This document shows, piece by piece, positions 62,856 to 64,000 of a DNA stretch of 64,000 nt (position 1 is its first letter; every line of letters begins with the position of its first letter). The stretch is from Algoriphagus lutimaris (GTDB taxonomy: Bacteria; Bacteroidota; Bacteroidia; Cytophagales; Cyclobacteriaceae): NCBI RefSeq assembly GCF_017051705.1, contig NZ_JAFIDJ010000003.1, positions 225,126 to 289,125 of the forward strand, given 5' to 3'. Position numbers and translations under genes: made by a program. The notes below the pieces were generated by a model. The model did not search any database. It saw only the letters and a program-made list of their open reading frames with translations, and was not told the DNA's origin.

Positions 62856-64000
62856 ATGGCAACAAAAAAAAAATCATTTAAGTATGTCAGCTTTTTATGG
62901 GATGATAAAAAGGTTGCTGCTTTGGAAGGAAACGAAGTTGACCTATTAATCTATAGATCCAATATCCTGGGTGCAGACCTCCGTATCACCAACTACGGCG
63001 GGGGCAATACCAGCTGCAAAACTTTTGAAAAAGATCCGCTGACCAAGGAGTCCGTGGAAATCATGTGGGTCAAAGGATCCGGTGGGGATATCGGAACCCT
63101 CACCAAGGCCGGACTGGCAGGCCTTTATGTCGATAAACTCCGAGCATTGCAGGGTATCTACAGGGGTATTGAGTTTGAAGATGAAATGGTGGGGCTTTTC
63201 AACCACTGTATCTACGACCTGGACTCCAAAGCACCTTCCATCGACACCCCTTTGCATGCTTTTTTACCTTTCAAACACATTGATCACCTCCATCCTGATG
63301 CTGCAATTGCCATAGCCGCTTCCAAGGAAGGTGAGAAGATCACGCAGGAACTTTGGAACGGTCAGATCGCCTGGGTGCCTTGGCAGAAACCAGGATTCGA
63401 TCTGGGACTCCAGTTGCAGCAGACACTGGCGGACAATCCAGGAATCCGGGGAATCATGCTCGGTGGACACGGTCTCTTCACTTGGGGAGACACGTCTTTT
63501 GAATGTTATATCAACAGCCTGGAAGTCATCGAAACCGCTTCCGCTTACCTGGAGGCCAATTACGGTAAAGACAGGCCTGTATTCGGCGGACAGAAAGTCA
63601 CATCGCTTCCTGCAGAGCAACGTGCCTCACAGGCTGCCTTGCTGGCTCCCGTGCTGCGCGGACTGGCTTCATCCGAAAAGAAAATGGTCGGTACCTTCTC
63701 CGACACAGAGGTGGTACTGGAGTTCATCAATTCCAACGACCTGAACAAACTTGCCCCCATGGGCACCTCCTGTCCAGATCACTTCCTGCGTACCAAAATA
63801 TCCCCTTTGGTGCTCGACATCCCGGCTGATGTAGACCTTTCCCATCCTTCCTCACTGAAGGCTGAACTGGAAGTGGAATTCCAGAAGTACCGGGAGATGT
63901 ATGCCGATTACTATGAAAAACACAAGCATCCCAATTCCCCTGCCATGCGTGACCCCAATCCGGTCATCATCCTTTGGCCGGGTGTAGGTCTTTTCTCCTT
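62856..64000 (+). CDS. Bifunctional rhamnulose-1-phosphate aldolase / short-chain dehydrogenase (RhaD/RhaE-like), partial
   Basis: The open frame begins at ATG 62856 (MATKKKSFKYVSFLWDDKKV) and runs off the window end after ~381 codons. The N-terminal class II aldolase domain is recognisable: LRITNYGGGNTS (~42-53), WVKGSGGDIGTL, HIDHLHPDAAIAIAAS (~139-154) with zinc His residues, and GIMLGGHGLFTWGD (~198-211). Full-length relatives are ~700 aa and add an SDR domain that oxidises lactaldehyde; that half lies outside the window. It cleaves rhamnulose- or fuculose-1-phosphate to DHAP and lactaldehyde. Codons 1-36 are AT-rich, the rest GC-rich. Confidence 0.88.
   Translation, partial: MATKKKSFKYVSFLWDDKKVAALEGNEVDLLIYRSNILGADLRITNYGGGNTSCKTFEKDPLTKESVEIMWVKGSGGDIGTLTKAGLAGLYVDKLRALQGIYRGIEFEDEMVGLFNHCIYDLDSKAPSIDTPLHAFLPFKHIDHLHPDAAIAIAASKEGEKITQELWNGQIAWVPWQKPGFDLGLQLQQTLADNPGIRGIMLGGHGLFTWGDTSFECYINSLEVIETASAYLEANYGKDRPVFGGQKVTSLPAEQRASQAALLAPVLRGLASSEKKMVGTFSDTEVVLEFINSNDLNKLAPMGTSCPDHFLRTKISPLVLDIPADVDLSHPSSLKAELEVEFQKYREMYADYYEKHKHPNSPAMRDPNPVIILWPGVGLFS

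Noticed and set aside
63264-63744. Open frames of 118 and 137 aa on both strands
   Set aside because: Shadows of the GC-rich RhaDE-like gene, which is open throughout 62856-64000 and has clear aldolase motifs.

Overview
The window looks like a chromosomal segment of a Bacteroidota bacterium, most likely of the Cyclobacteriaceae (Algoriphagus-like). The evidence is a SusC/SusD pair, many lipoproteins, Bacteroidota-type -7 boxes (TAnnTTTG), several plausible TTG starts, a geranylgeranylglycerol-phosphate synthase-type UbiA protein, and AT-rich DNA with A/T-rich intergenic regions. The genus is an inference. I recognised no rRNA, tRNA, CRISPR array, insertion sequence, prophage or replication origin.

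Layout. 1-2.7 kb: a secreted M20 amidohydrolase divergent from a membrane-anchored diheme cytochrome c. 2.8-3.5 kb: a decayed DeoR-family regulator. 3.7-9.4 kb: five genes that fit peptidoglycan-fragment recycling (lipoprotein amidase, GHL10-type glycoside hydrolase, GNAT, AmpG-like MFS permease, cytoplasmic NagZ-like GH3). 9.5-14 kb, minus strand: DUF4142 lipoprotein, a decayed secreted-protein gene, aldose 1-epimerase, amidohydrolase, gluconokinase. 14-19 kb: CBS/DUF294 protein, a NagB-like/PIG-L fusion and an unusual ROK protein. 19-25.5 kb: nitrilase, UbiA prenyltransferase, proB-proA, purN and a membrane protein. 25.5-28.7 kb: overlapping SDR and ppsA. 29-37 kb: GH18 lipoprotein, purH, cysS, M28 peptidase, and LacI regulator plus galK. 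37-40.7 kb: a very large ThuA/sugar-dehydrogenase/PKD/cytochrome c lipoprotein.

40.8-47.4 kb holds a complete, tightly packed eboABCDEF operon on the minus strand, a metabolite-export-associated cluster known from cyanobacteria, Pseudomonas and eustigmatophyte plastids/endosymbionts.

47.6-62.4 kb is a minus-strand glycan-utilisation locus. It starts with SusC and SusD, continues with a propeller/HEAT/cytochrome c lipoprotein and a DUF1080 (3-keto-glycoside hydrolase type) protein, then a four-gene operon (DUF4432 epimerase, ManA-like cupin, TIM-barrel isomerase, Gfo/Idh/MocA oxidoreductase), and ends with a sulfatase. Strong minus-strand hairpins divide it into transcription units. Divergent from susC begins a RhaD/RhaE-like aldolase-dehydrogenase, truncated by the window end, with GC-rich composition after its first ~36 codons. 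A direct-repeat motif (CAGGAY-N4-CAGGAY, 10-bp period) occurs three times between susC and this gene and once, degenerate, upstream of the DUF4432 operon. It may be the shared operator of the locus. Together these genes suggest uptake of a (possibly rhamnose-containing and sulfated) glycoside and its breakdown partly by an oxidative, 3-keto-sugar route.
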